Shown: positions 1-7,502 of the stretch, piece after piece | Position numbering within the stretch: position 1 is the stretch's first letter | Layout: every line of letters begins with the position of its first letter | DNA from: Alicyclobacillus sp. ALC3 | Lineage (GTDB): Bacteria; Bacillota; Bacilli; Alicyclobacillales; Alicyclobacillaceae | Direction of reading: 5' to 3' | Assembly (NCBI RefSeq): GCF_028751195.1 | Contig: NZ_CP066784.1 | Coordinates: 3,906,001-3,970,000 of the forward strand | Length of the DNA: 64,000 nt | Made by a program: the position numbers and the translations under genes | The notes under the pieces: model-generated | The model's database searches: none | Told to the model about the DNA's origin: nothing | What the model saw: only the letters and a program-made list of their open reading frames with translations

Positions 1-796
1 CCCGACCCAAATGTTTAATCACACAAACCTTGTCGACCAGTTAGTTGCTCACCACATCTCGTGGAAGGGTTACATGGAAAGCATGCCGTCTGCGGGCTAC
101 ACAGGGTACTGGTACCCAAACAATGAGCCGGCAGGTACCGCTCCTTCGACAACGCCATCCAATGCGCTCTACGCGAAGAAGCACAACCCCTTTATGCTGA
201 TGACAGACATTGCGAACAATAAGGCGCGCGCGAAAAATGTCGTGCCGCTCACGCAGTTGCAGAAGGACTTGAAGAGCAATCACGTGCCTAACTTCTCGTT
301 CATCGCGCCGAACGTGATTAACGATATGCACGGACAACCCCCGTACACGATGACGAATGACCAGTTGATCGCAGCGGGCAACAAATTCATCCAGAACACG
401 GTACAAGAAATTATGTCGTCAAAGAGCTGGAAATCGAGCAAATCCGTGATCTACATCACCTGGGACGAAGCCGAGTATCCCACGTACGGTGTGACGCCGA
501 GTGCTTCTACGCTTGCCACGTTCACTGCCCCAGGTCCGGACGCGCCGATTGTACCTGCTGGCACGGTTGACGGATACAACTGGAGCGGTGGCGCTTACGG
601 CGGCGGCAAAGTGCCGATGATTATGATTGACAATGCTGCAAAGGGTCACTTTACCCTGAACACTTGGGCCGACCACTACTCTTTGCTGCGTACCATTGAA
701 CAGAACTGGAACATCGGATTCATCGGTTACGCGTCAGACGCGCAACAGGTCAAGACGCTCAATATTCCGGGTGAGCCTCAGTTGGGCGAGCGTTAA
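1..796 (+). CDS. Phosphoesterase-family protein (phospholipase C / acid phosphatase type), 3' part only
   Basis: The reading frame is open from the left edge of the window, so the N-terminus and the true start lie outside. The visible 264 or so residues match the C-terminal half of the phosphoesterase family (PF04185), which contains secreted phospholipases C and acid phosphatases. Family-like landmarks are SFIAPNVINDMHG, the acidic YITWDEAEYP stretch and the late segment DHYSLLRTIEQNWNIG. Members are usually exported metal-dependent hydrolases of phosphate esters; the signal peptide would lie in the missing part. The gene ends in a TAA followed by a strong hairpin shared with the convergent neighbour. 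The exact substrate cannot be told from this fragment. Confidence 0.8.
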   Translation, partial: PTQMFNHTNLVDQLVAHHISWKGYMESMPSAGYTGYWYPNNEPAGTAPSTTPSNALYAKKHNPFMLMTDIANNKARAKNVVPLTQLQKDLKSNHVPNFSFIAPNVINDMHGQPPYTMTNDQLIAAGNKFIQNTVQEIMSSKSWKSSKSVIYITWDEAEYPTYGVTPSASTLATFTAPGPDAPIVPAGTVDGYNWSGGAYGGGKVPMIMIDNAAKGHFTLNTWADHYSLLRTIEQNWNIGFIGYASDAQQVKTLNIPGEPQLGER

Positions 797-817
797 GCAG
801 TTCAGTGTGACAGGCAA

Positions 818-855
818 GGAGAAGCGGCCGTCTCGGTGAGACGGCCGCTTTCTCC
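818..855. terminator. Bidirectional terminator hairpin
   Basis: A perfect 12-bp stem (823-834 pairs with 838-849) encloses a 3-base loop and sits between two convergent genes. T-rich bases follow on both strands, so it can end transcription of both the phosphoesterase and the lactate-oxidase-like gene. Confidence 0.85.
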
Positions 856-873
856 GGAACTGCGCGAGCGTGA

Positions 874-2046
874 CTACCCGCGTACATCACGTATACAGGC
901 CCGGTCGATGTCTCGAACCGCACGCTGTCCGGCGAGCGCCAATTGTAAATCAAGTTCTGCTGTCCATTGGGTCAGGAGTTCGTCTACACCAGCCTGACCG
1001 CCAATCGCCAAAGCGTAGGCGTATGGGCGTCCAATCAGTACGGCGTTTGCTCCGAGCGCCAACGCCTTCACGACATCTGCTGCATGGCGGATTCCGCTGT
1101 CTAACAGCAACGGATAACTATCACCGACGATGGCGCGCGCATCGGCGAGGGCGTCCAGAGTGGTCACGGAACCGTCGACCTGTCTTCCACCGTGGTTGGA
1201 GAGAATGACGCCGTCTGCACCACGCCGCGCGGCCTCTTGGACGTCTTCGGGATGCGTGAGCCCTTTAACCAACAACGGTAGGTGAGTCTGAGCGCGGATT
1301 TTGGACAAGTCGTCCCAGGTAAAGGCCGGGTTCACGTAGATGGAGAGGAACTCCTGAATCGCTGCGGACAAGTTTTCTTCGGGCAGAGCACCCAGTCTGC
1401 GGCAAAATGCGGGATCGGACAGGAAATTTGCGATTCCTTGCCCCTGCAGGAACGGCAGATAAAGGTTCTTCAAGTCTTGTTCACGCCAGCCAAGCATCGT
1501 CGTGTCAACCGTAACGACGAGCGCGGAGTAACCTGCTGTTTCCGCTCTGTGGATAAAGCTCGAGACAACGTCGGCATCGCGACCCGGATAGAGTTGGAAC
1601 CACCGAACAGCGTCCGTCGTCTCGCGCGCAACTGTCTCGATATCAACTGAGGACACGGTACTAAGAATAAACGGGATATGGTGTTTGGCCGCAGCGCGGG
1701 CACTGGCAAGGTCCGCGTCTGGGTGAATGATGGATTGAACACCAATCGGAGCCAGCAGGAATGGCGTGGGAAAGGAGTGCCCAAAGAGGGTCACTGTGAG
1801 ATCGCGGTCCTCCACGTTGCGCAACAGGCGAGGGCGAATTTGCCAGCGTTCAAACGCTGCTCGATTGGCACGCATTGTGGACTCGTCACCCGCGCCGCCG
1901 TCCACATAGCCCCATGGGCCTGCTGCCAGTGTTGTTCGCGCCTGTGCTCGCCAGTCGTTCGCTGAGACAGGCCACTGCCACTCAGTCTGTCCCGTCAGCG
2001 AACGTGTGTACATGTTGAGTTGTGCCTCGAAACCGTGTTTGGTCAT
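874..2046 (-). CDS. FMN-dependent alpha-hydroxy acid oxidase, lactate 2-monooxygenase-like
   Basis: This 390-residue protein belongs to the FMN-dependent alpha-hydroxy acid dehydrogenase family (lactate oxidase, lactate monooxygenase, glycolate oxidase). The catalytic-base motif SNHGGRQ lies at about 283-289, with the His at 285. A flavin-contacting Lys is at about 261 (LVKGL). The FMN-phosphate region DSGIRHAADVVKALALGA begins near 316. The early WGYVDGGAGDE segment carries the family Tyr. The N-terminus (FEAQLNMYTRSLTGQ) and the total length resemble lactate 2-monooxygenases more than the shorter L-lactate dehydrogenases. It would oxidise L-lactate or a similar 2-hydroxy acid in the cytoplasm. 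ATG 2046 has only a weak ribosome site, but the family N-terminus supports it. The gene stands alone between hairpins. Confidence 0.85.
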   Translation of the reverse strand: MTKHGFEAQLNMYTRSLTGQTEWQWPVSANDWRAQARTTLAAGPWGYVDGGAGDESTMRANRAAFERWQIRPRLLRNVEDRDLTVTLFGHSFPTPFLLAPIGVQSIIHPDADLASARAAAKHHIPFILSTVSSVDIETVARETTDAVRWFQLYPGRDADVVSSFIHRAETAGYSALVVTVDTTMLGWREQDLKNLYLPFLQGQGIANFLSDPAFCRRLGALPEENLSAAIQEFLSIYVNPAFTWDDLSKIRAQTHLPLLVKGLTHPEDVQEAARRGADGVILSNHGGRQVDGSVTTLDALADARAIVGDSYPLLLDSGIRHAADVVKALALGANAVLIGRPYAYALAIGGQAGVDELLTQWTAELDLQLALAGQRAVRDIDRACIRDVRG

Positions 2047-2076
2047 TGGCGCTGATGCACTCTCCCGTCGCTATGA

Positions 2077-2128
2077 GCTTTGCTGGTTTTAGTATAGCAA
2101 AGCCCACGGCCGAAACGGCACGTGGGCT
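2077..2128 (-). terminator. Terminator hairpin of the acyltransferase gene, next to a second small inverted repeat
   Basis: 2101-2128 folds into a stem whose 7-8 bp outer arms are AGCCCACG and CGTGGGCT. On the minus strand it is followed by TTT, so it fits a terminator for the upstream acyltransferase gene. An overlapping 8-bp inverted repeat (GCTTTGCT at 2077-2084, AGCAAAGC at 2096-2103) lies on the side of the lactate-oxidase-like gene, where its promoter must be. Confidence 0.65.
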
Positions 2129-2147
2129 GATGTTCGTGCAAGAGGAC

Positions 2148-3335
2148 TTAGGCAGTGCGGGTTGTCACAGAGTTTGCTGCGTTTCGACGCGGCCAGTTGA
2201 CCTTTCGCCCTACGATGTAGGCAAGGATGGGAACCTTCCCAATCCAATGGGCGATGACCATAGAAGACAAGTACACAAACAGGATGCAAAACGGCCACAG
2301 ACTAAAGTGCAGCCAAGCAGGGTTTCCCGCTCGTTGCCAAGCGGAAATTGTATTTTCCATATAATGCAGCGGCAGCGGCTGAATCAGAAAGATGCCAAAC
2401 GACGCAGACGAGGCAACGGTCACAAACCACGAGAATGGCTTCCAGCCTGGCGTCAACCTTCGTCGCGACCACTGGACGCCGGCGTACCACATATTCGCGG
2501 TCACCAAGAGGCTGTACGGAATCATGATAGGTTGCAAGACGGTGTCGGCCATATGCTCAGGTTGATGGAGGACGAGGTGGTCGAACACATAATGAGCCCA
2601 CACAAAGAGGATGGCAAACACGAGCCAAGCTCGTAGGGCCAATCGGTGGCGATCGACAAAAGCAAGCACCTTGTCGTAGTGGCACGCCATAATGCCGCCT
2701 GCGATAAACCAGAATTGATAGGTGAGGACAAAGCGGTCTCGATAGAAGTAGACCTGGCGCAGTCCCCACGGGAGGTCTTGGCCTGGTATCTTGTTGAATT
2801 TGAACGCCCACATCATCACTAGTTGGAAGATAAAACTGCCAATGAGAATGTAGAGTTGATAGCGTTCAAACTTGCGCAGGCCTTTGAGCAGCAACGGGAA
2901 GACGATATACAGCTGCATAGATACGAGTACGTAGTACAAAAACCACTGATGGCCGGTTGCAACCGAGGTCCACCACGTGCGCCAAATGCCTGCCCAGGAC
3001 CAAGTCACGTTCGGAGCAAACAGATAGCCAGATAACACGTAGATAGCGTTGAATGCCAGATAGGGTACGACAATCAGCGTAAACCGTTTCTTCCAAAACT
3101 GCAAAGTACGAAACGGGCGATGATAGTAGGTAACGAACAGAACAAGGCCGGTGATAAAAAAGAAACCTTCGCGCGTGTAGTGCAGCGTCGTAATTAGCGC
3201 ACCCATGGAGACAAAAGGAAAAGTGTAGTCGAAGTTCATGGAATTGAAGAACGATGTAGTATGAACCGACAAAACACAGAGCATGATAAATGCCCGCATT
3301 AGGTCGATCTCGTATAAGTGTCTTCGTTCGGCCAA
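2148..3335 (-). CDS. Acyltransferase-3 family integral membrane protein
   Basis: This 395-residue polytopic membrane protein starts with the typical acyltransferase-3 (PF01757, OafA/WecH-like) signature: YEIDLMRAFIMLCVLSVHTT, in which an Arg in helix 1 is followed by a conserved His. About ten hydrophobic segments follow. The family transfers acetyl or other acyl groups from cytoplasmic CoA donors to cell-surface glycans or peptides. The start is a TTG at 3335 behind GAGAGGGG. It appears monocistronic, with its own hairpin downstream, so the context does not reveal the acceptor. Confidence 0.85.
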   Translation of the reverse strand: MAERRHLYEIDLMRAFIMLCVLSVHTTSFFNSMNFDYTFPFVSMGALITTLHYTREGFFFITGLVLFVTYYHRPFRTLQFWKKRFTLIVVPYLAFNAIYVLSGYLFAPNVTWSWAGIWRTWWTSVATGHQWFLYYVLVSMQLYIVFPLLLKGLRKFERYQLYILIGSFIFQLVMMWAFKFNKIPGQDLPWGLRQVYFYRDRFVLTYQFWFIAGGIMACHYDKVLAFVDRHRLALRAWLVFAILFVWAHYVFDHLVLHQPEHMADTVLQPIMIPYSLLVTANMWYAGVQWSRRRLTPGWKPFSWFVTVASSASFGIFLIQPLPLHYMENTISAWQRAGNPAWLHFSLWPFCILFVYLSSMVIAHWIGKVPILAYIVGRKVNWPRRNAANSVTTRTA

Positions 3336-3500
3336 AGCACGGTTCCCCTCTCAATTAACATGATGACAACAAAAATAAGATACCACGTTTTTGTTGAATC
3401 AGTATCGAAAACGTAGATCGGCATGTCTACACGTATGTCATCATATCTTGAAGCGTGGCGCGGGTCTACTCCAGTTACAGGGAGGGGAGGGGGGTACTTA

Positions 3501-4136
3501 GTGAACCGACTTCACAGCATCAAACGCGGTCTGCGGGTGGAGGTCTTATCACTCACGTGGCTTGTGGTGGAAGCCGGAGTCGCCCTATCTACTGGACTCT
3601 CTGCACATTCAGTAGCACTCACGTCGTTTGGAGCAGATTCTGTGATTGAATTCGTATCCGGGGCCGTGCTGTTGTGGCGTCTGTGGGTCGAGGCACGCGG
3701 GGCCGGGGCTCCAAAAAGCGAAGCTGCCGAACGCATTGCCTCCTGGGTCGTTGGCCTGTCCTTGATGGCACTTGCCATTTACATACTGCTTGCAGCTGGT
3801 CACGAGTTGCTAGCGCGTCAGACTCCCGGACACACGCCGCTTGGTTTGGCTCTGGCCCTTGCCTCCGGGCTGCTCATGCCGAACTTGGCAACGTTTAAAC
3901 GCAAGATTGGCAGTGATATCGGGAGTGCGGCTCTACTCGGTGACGCAGCCTGTACGGTGGTTTGTGCGTACATGGCCTGGACAGTCGTTGCCGGAGTCAT
4001 GCTGACGTCTTTGTTCGGTTGGTGGTGGGCTGATGGCGCGGCGTCACTGTTGCTTGTCTATTTTGTCTTCCAAGAAGGTTGGGAGGCGATTGAGGCTGCG
4101 CGTTCAGGTCAACACGCTCATATCCACGGGCACTGA
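3501..4136 (+). CDS. Cation-efflux (CDF) family membrane protein lacking the C-terminal domain
   Basis: A six-helix membrane domain resembles the cation diffusion facilitator superfamily. It begins with a basic stretch (RLHSIKRGLRVEVLSL), has a helix-2 motif SFGADSVIEFVSG and a later acidic motif LLGDAACTVVCAY, and so keeps polar or acidic residues where CDF proteins bind Zn, Fe or Mn. It is only about 211 residues long and stops after the last helix with a His-rich tail (HAHIHGH). The usual cytoplasmic ferredoxin-like dimerisation domain is absent. I chose GTG 3501 because a very strong purine-rich ribosome site (3481-3494) lies just before it. An in-frame ATG at 3423 has none. Probably a metal exporter; the substrate is unknown. 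Confidence 0.7.
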   Translation: MNRLHSIKRGLRVEVLSLTWLVVEAGVALSTGLSAHSVALTSFGADSVIEFVSGAVLLWRLWVEARGAGAPKSEAAERIASWVVGLSLMALAIYILLAAGHELLARQTPGHTPLGLALALASGLLMPNLATFKRKIGSDIGSAALLGDAACTVVCAYMAWTVVAGVMLTSLFGWWWADGAASLLLVYFVFQEGWEAIEAARSGQHAHIHGH

Positions 4137-4146
4137 AGCAGACCAA

Positions 4147-4179
4147 GTGTCTCAACAGGCTTGATGCCCGTTGAGACAC
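4147..4179. terminator. Hairpin between convergent genes
   Basis: A perfect 10-bp stem (GTGTCTCAAC at 4147-4156, GTTGAGACAC at 4170-4179) lies between the CDF-like gene and the thioredoxin-like gene. No long T run follows on either strand, so terminator function is likely but not certain. Confidence 0.55.
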
Positions 4180-4206
4180 CCACGTGTTCACCAGAAAGTA
4201 ACGCTC

Positions 4207-4656
4207 TCAACTGTCGAGCCCGAGGACCTCGCGAATTTTACCTTCGACCTTCGCAAACCCTTTGTCTCCCGCAGCGCGGAATGCGAGTTCACCGTTGGCG
4301 TTAAAAATGAAAAACGCCGGGACGTACTCGTTTTGAAAACGTTCTGCAATGACGCGGTCGTGGTCTAGGCCGACGGGTTGTGTCATGTTGAACTGGTCAA
4401 TGTCACGCTTGATTTTGTCGAGATCAATGTCTTCTTCCATGCGCGGCAGGTGAAACGCAAAGGTCTGAAGACCGTGTTCAATGTATCGATCTCGCATGGC
4501 AGACACGTCTGGCATGGTTTCATGACAGATATGACAAGAGACCGCCCAGAAGTGAACCAAGGTCACTGGCGCTGGCTCGACTTTTACGCCGCCAGTAGGC
4601 TGCAGCCACTGTGCACCTTCGAGACTCGGAATCGGAGTACCTAAACGCATTGGCAT
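4207..4656 (-). CDS. TlpA/ResA-like thioredoxin-fold protein
   Basis: This 149-residue protein has a thioredoxin fold of the AhpC-TSA/redoxin type. The redox motif Cys-His-Ile-Cys lies at about 41-44 (HFWAVSCHICHETMP), and the cis-Pro region EYVPAFFIFNANGEL comes later. No signal peptide or membrane anchor is seen, which suggests a cytoplasmic thiol-disulfide reductase rather than a cytochrome-c maturation protein. ATG 4656 is the start because GGAGGTG precedes it at good spacing; a GTG nine bases upstream falls inside that ribosome site. It lies just downstream of ahpC in the same direction but beyond a strong terminator, so it may share the oxidative-stress role only partly. Confidence 0.8.
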   Translation of the reverse strand: MPMRLGTPIPSLEGAQWLQPTGGVKVEPAPVTLVHFWAVSCHICHETMPDVSAMRDRYIEHGLQTFAFHLPRMEEDIDLDKIKRDIDQFNMTQPVGLDHDRVIAERFQNEYVPAFFIFNANGELAFRAAGDKGFAKVEGKIREVLGLDS

Positions 4657-4676
4657 AATATTCACCTCCGTGTATG

Positions 4677-4714
4677 GAAAAGCGGGTGGGCGACGGCTTG
4701 TCGTCCCACCCGCT
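4677..4714 (-). terminator. Rho-independent terminator of ahpC
   Basis: A long GC-rich stem (AGCGGGTGGG at 4681-4690 with CCCACCCGCT at 4705-4714) is followed on the minus strand by TTTT. It lies directly downstream of ahpC and separates it from the thioredoxin-like gene. Confidence 0.85.
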
Positions 4715-4725
4715 GACTGTGCGGC

Positions 4726-5268
4726 TTAGTGAGCGGTGAGGAGCTGTCCGCCGCGCTTCCAGTTTGCCGGGCACAGACCGCCGGCTTGCAGAGCTTCAAG
4801 CACACGCAACGTCTCATCGACGCTGCGGCCAATATCCATGTCATGTACGACCTGATAGCGCAGGATGCCTTCTGGGTCGATGATAAACAATCCGCGCAGT
4901 GCCTGACCGGATTCCTCTACGAGCACATCGTACTTGCGCGCGACTTCCTTCGTAAAATCTGCTGCGAGCGGGTAGTTGATCGAACCCAGGCCATCCTTGT
5001 CTTTCGGTGTGTTGATCCAGGCACGGTGGCTGTGCACGCTGTCTGTAGAGCACCCGAGCACTTCGCAGTCGAGGTCGTGGAACTCCTGCAGACGTTCATT
5101 CAGGGCCTGGATTTCCGTCGGGCAGACGAAAGTGAAGTCTGCCGGGTAGAAGAAGAACACCAACCACTTGCCACGGTAGTCAGACAGTTTGACTGGCTCG
5201 TCCAAGTTGTTCAGGTTTTTGGTCGACTTCATTTCAAAGTCCGGTGCTGGGTTTCCGACGAATGGCAT
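4726..5268 (-). CDS. ahpC: Peroxiredoxin AhpC (alkyl hydroperoxide reductase, 2-Cys type)
   Basis: This is a 180-residue typical 2-Cys peroxiredoxin. The peroxidatic Cys is at about 49 in FYPADFTFVCPTE. The resolving Cys is at about 166 in GGLCPANW, close to the C-terminus. It reduces hydrogen peroxide, organic peroxides and peroxynitrite in the cytoplasm. Its usual reductase AhpF is not in this window, so thioredoxin or another donor may serve. ATG 5268 is preceded by AAGGAGG at ideal spacing; an upstream in-frame TTG lies before that site. The promoter region carries an inverted repeat resembling a PerR box. The gene ends before a strong terminator. Confidence 0.95.
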   Translation of the reverse strand: MPFVGNPAPDFEMKSTKNLNNLDEPVKLSDYRGKWLVFFFYPADFTFVCPTEIQALNERLQEFHDLDCEVLGCSTDSVHSHRAWINTPKDKDGLGSINYPLAADFTKEVARKYDVLVEESGQALRGLFIIDPEGILRYQVVHDMDIGRSVDETLRVLEALQAGGLCPANWKRGGQLLTAH

Positions 5269-5341
5269 AGTCGTGTCCTCCTTCAAATCTGCAGGTGAAA
5301 TTTGGTCTGCGCTGCGTTCGCAGGCCTGTAGCTGCCTCGGC

Positions 5342-5372
5342 TATCGTATCATTTTAGAATCGTTCTAATCAA
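5342..5372 (-). promoter_or_regulatory. Candidate ahpC promoter with PerR-like box
   Basis: TTAGAATCGTTCTAA at 5354-5368 is a 7-1-7 near-palindrome that agrees with the Bacillus PerR consensus (TTATAATnATTATAA) at most positions. On the minus strand TTGATT (revcomp of 5367-5372) and TACGAT about 18 bases on can serve as -35 and -10, so the box fills the spacer, where a repressor would block RNA polymerase. Known biology: PerR represses ahpC until it is oxidised by peroxide. Confidence 0.7.
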
Positions 5373-5405
5373 GTTGAGGGAGTGCTCTGCTACAATTTCA
5401 CAAGC

Positions 5406-5441
5406 AAACGGCAACGATGGGAGGACCCAGCGTTGCCGTTT
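5406..5441 (-). terminator. Hairpin downstream of the small membrane protein gene
   Basis: A perfect 11-bp stem (AAACGGCAACG at 5406-5416, CGTTGCCGTTT at 5431-5441) lies between the 122-residue membrane-protein gene and the ahpC promoter. It would stop read-through into ahpC. Confidence 0.7.
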
Positions 5442-5486
5442 AGCCGACCGATAGCCTGCCTGAACTCCGTGTGGTCACGGTGTTAA

Positions 5487-5855
5487 CTACGCGGCGCCCG
5501 GCTGCCGACGCCGTTGCTGCGCCTGACGCGCGCCGAAGACTGTGGCAGCGCCGAGAATTAAAACGCCGAAGTCCCAGAACCACAGCATCAAGTCTTGGTA
5601 GATGAGCGCAACCAACACACCGATGATGAGGGTAATGGCGTACAGTGGCAGTGCTATGATGGCCTTCCACATGCCCGCAATACCTGCCGTTGCAAGCACC
5701 ACTGCAAACAGCAGAGCGCCACCGCCATCTCCTTCGAGCTGCGGGATTTGATTGGCAACCCCGGCCTGTGCAATGGCAATCGCCTGTGAGGCGGCGTACG
5801 TAGCAAAGACCACACTAACAATGCCGACTATAATTTTCCATCTCACAACAAACAT
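5487..5855 (-). CDS. Small integral membrane protein, unknown function
   Basis: This 122-residue protein has about four hydrophobic segments, with first residues MFVVRWKIIVGIVSVVFATYA. The C-terminus is basic and Gln/Arg-rich (QAQQRRRQPGAA). I do not recognise the family. The start ATG is preceded by AGAGGTGA. It is flanked downstream by a perfect hairpin and looks monocistronic. Possible roles such as membrane stress or small-molecule transport would be guesses. Confidence 0.6.
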   Translation of the reverse strand: MFVVRWKIIVGIVSVVFATYAASQAIAIAQAGVANQIPQLEGDGGGALLFAVVLATAGIAGMWKAIIALPLYAITLIIGVLVALIYQDLMLWFWDFGVLILGAATVFGARQAQQRRRQPGAA

Positions 5856-6192
5856 GCATTCACCTCTTCTCCCATTCCGAAAATCGGTTTGAGAAGTTGT
5901 GATCTATGTCTATGGGCTTGTCCCAGCCTTTATGACGGCGTGCCGACAGCTGAGGTGCAGGCACGTGAGCTGTTGGCAGTCAGGTGCGCCACCAGTACGA
6001 ACTGACGCTTGACTCCTTGGCCTAGGGTCTCATTGGTGGGAATTGCTTGTTTTGCACAGCTGTTCTGATCGAGTGGCGTTTTGGCGGTAAGTTCCTCATA
6101 ATAACAAGGTTGTTTGTGTTGTTCAGAGGCCGGTGTCATGCGGATGCGGTGAGAAACACCCTAGACTCAAGAACAGACAGGAGGGAAATGCG
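5856..6192. other. Gene-free stretch between divergent genes
   Basis: Roughly 340 bases separate the small membrane protein gene and the MFS gene, and I see no credible coding frame. It contains an imperfect 11-bp stem (TGCCGACAGCT at 5941-5951, AGCTGTTGGCA at 5968-5978) without a T tract. I could not identify a convincing promoter pair or riboswitch. It presumably holds both divergent promoters. Confidence 0.5.
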
Positions 6193-7401
6193 GTGTCGAA
6201 TCATGCCACAGGTGAAACCGCGGGTCCCGTTGCACGTGTGCGTCAGCCGTTGGTGAAGAGAGCCGTCTTTACATTCAGTGCATCCCACTTTCTCAATGAC
6301 TTGATGACGACAGGGTTGGTGCCTGCCCTGGTTGTGATGTATAAGCAGGCGTTTCATCTGAACTACGTACAGTCCACAAGTATTGTCCTGGTCTCTTACT
6401 TGACGTCTTCTGTAATGCAGCCAATTTTCGGCGTGCTGAGTGACCGCAAACCTCGTGTTTGGTGGTACATGATTGGTCTGTTCCTGTCTTGCTTAGGGCT
6501 GGCGCTGACTGGTGCTGTTCACACGCTGCCACTCTTGTTGCTGTGCGTGGCGATTTCCGGTTTTGGCTCCGGTGCTTTTCACCCGGAAGCCTCGCGGGGC
6601 ACGCACTACGCGTCCGGTGGCAAGAAGGGATTGGCTCAATCCATCTTTCAAGTGGGGGGTAACGCAGGGCAAGCATTCGGGCCTTTGATGATCCCGTTGT
6701 TTCTCTCGCGGACCGGCATCAGCGGCTTGCTCTGGTTCTTGCCGGTGGCGCTGCTTTCGCTCGGTCTGACCGGGCAAATCTTGGGTTGGCTTGGCGCGAA
6801 GGTAAAAGAGGGAAACGCAAAAGTTGCAGAGCGAGCGGGGGAGAACAATATCCCTGGCGTGGTCGTTCTACTGCTCGTGATTATTTTTCGGTCTTGGTGT
6901 CAGGTTGGAGTTGTGGTGTTTTTACCGTTTTACTTGCACCACTTATCGCTCCAACAGTCTGAGTTGCTGAACTTCGTGTTTGTCGGCTCCGGTGCGCTTG
7001 GCACGTTTCTCGGGGGTGTCTGGTCTGACCGCATCGGTCTGAAGAGACTGTTGGTTGGGTCGATGGTTGTAGCGACGCCTTTTGCGCTTTTGTTCCCGCA
7101 CGTACACGGGGTGTGGTCGGTTCTTGACCTAGTGTTCTTCGGTGCCAGTGTGTTGTCTTCGTTTGCTGTAACGGTGGTGTATATGCAAATGCTTCTGCCG
7201 CGCAACCTCGCGATGGCATCTGGCCTGTCGATCGGCTTTGGCGTTGGGGCCGGAGGTATCGGAGCGACACTGCTCGGCGGAGTTTCTGACGCTTTTGGCG
7301 TGCCAACGGTGTTTACCGTGCTCTCTGTACTGCCACTAGTCTGTGCGGTGGTTGCGTGGTTTTTGCCGTCCGACCGTGTGCGCAAGGCTGCTCTTTCGTG
7401 A
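6193..7401 (+). CDS. MFS transporter, fosmidomycin-resistance (Fsr) type
   Basis: This is a roughly 402-residue, 12-helix major facilitator. The N-terminal segment (FSASHFLNDLMTTGLVPAL) and the loop motif AFHPEASR are characteristic of the Fsr/fosmidomycin-resistance branch. The MFS motif between helices 2 and 3 is visible as FGVLSDRKPR. Such proteins export drugs or unknown metabolites with proton exchange. GTG 6193 is chosen because AGGAGGG ends eight bases upstream; the upstream in-frame ATG at 6133 has no ribosome site. Neighbours do not point to a substrate. Confidence 0.85.
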   Translation: MSNHATGETAGPVARVRQPLVKRAVFTFSASHFLNDLMTTGLVPALVVMYKQAFHLNYVQSTSIVLVSYLTSSVMQPIFGVLSDRKPRVWWYMIGLFLSCLGLALTGAVHTLPLLLLCVAISGFGSGAFHPEASRGTHYASGGKKGLAQSIFQVGGNAGQAFGPLMIPLFLSRTGISGLLWFLPVALLSLGLTGQILGWLGAKVKEGNAKVAERAGENNIPGVVVLLLVIIFRSWCQVGVVVFLPFYLHHLSLQQSELLNFVFVGSGALGTFLGGVWSDRIGLKRLLVGSMVVATPFALLFPHVHGVWSVLDLVFFGASVLSSFAVTVVYMQMLLPRNLAMASGLSIGFGVGAGGIGATLLGGVSDAFGVPTVFTVLSVLPLVCAVVAWFLPSDRVRKAALS

Positions 7402-7435
7402 GGTGACCCCTGCCGAGCTACTCACGACTCAGGCG

Positions 7436-7485
7436 AATAAAGGCCGCCCGTTCGGTCAGTAAGCACCTGCGGGACGGCCTGTTCT
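7436..7485. terminator. Bidirectional terminator between MFS gene and hemY
   Basis: AGGCCGCCCG at 7441-7450 pairs with CGGGACGGCCT at 7470-7480, with one bulge. On the minus strand it is followed by TTTATTC. It separates two convergent transcription units. Confidence 0.7.
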
Positions 7486-7502
7486 CCCCTTATGTTCGCT
7501 CA

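Noticed and set aside
5941-5978. Hairpin in the 340-base gap as a riboswitch or small RNA
   Set aside because: Only one imperfect stem, no conserved aptamer features and no terminator-like partner.
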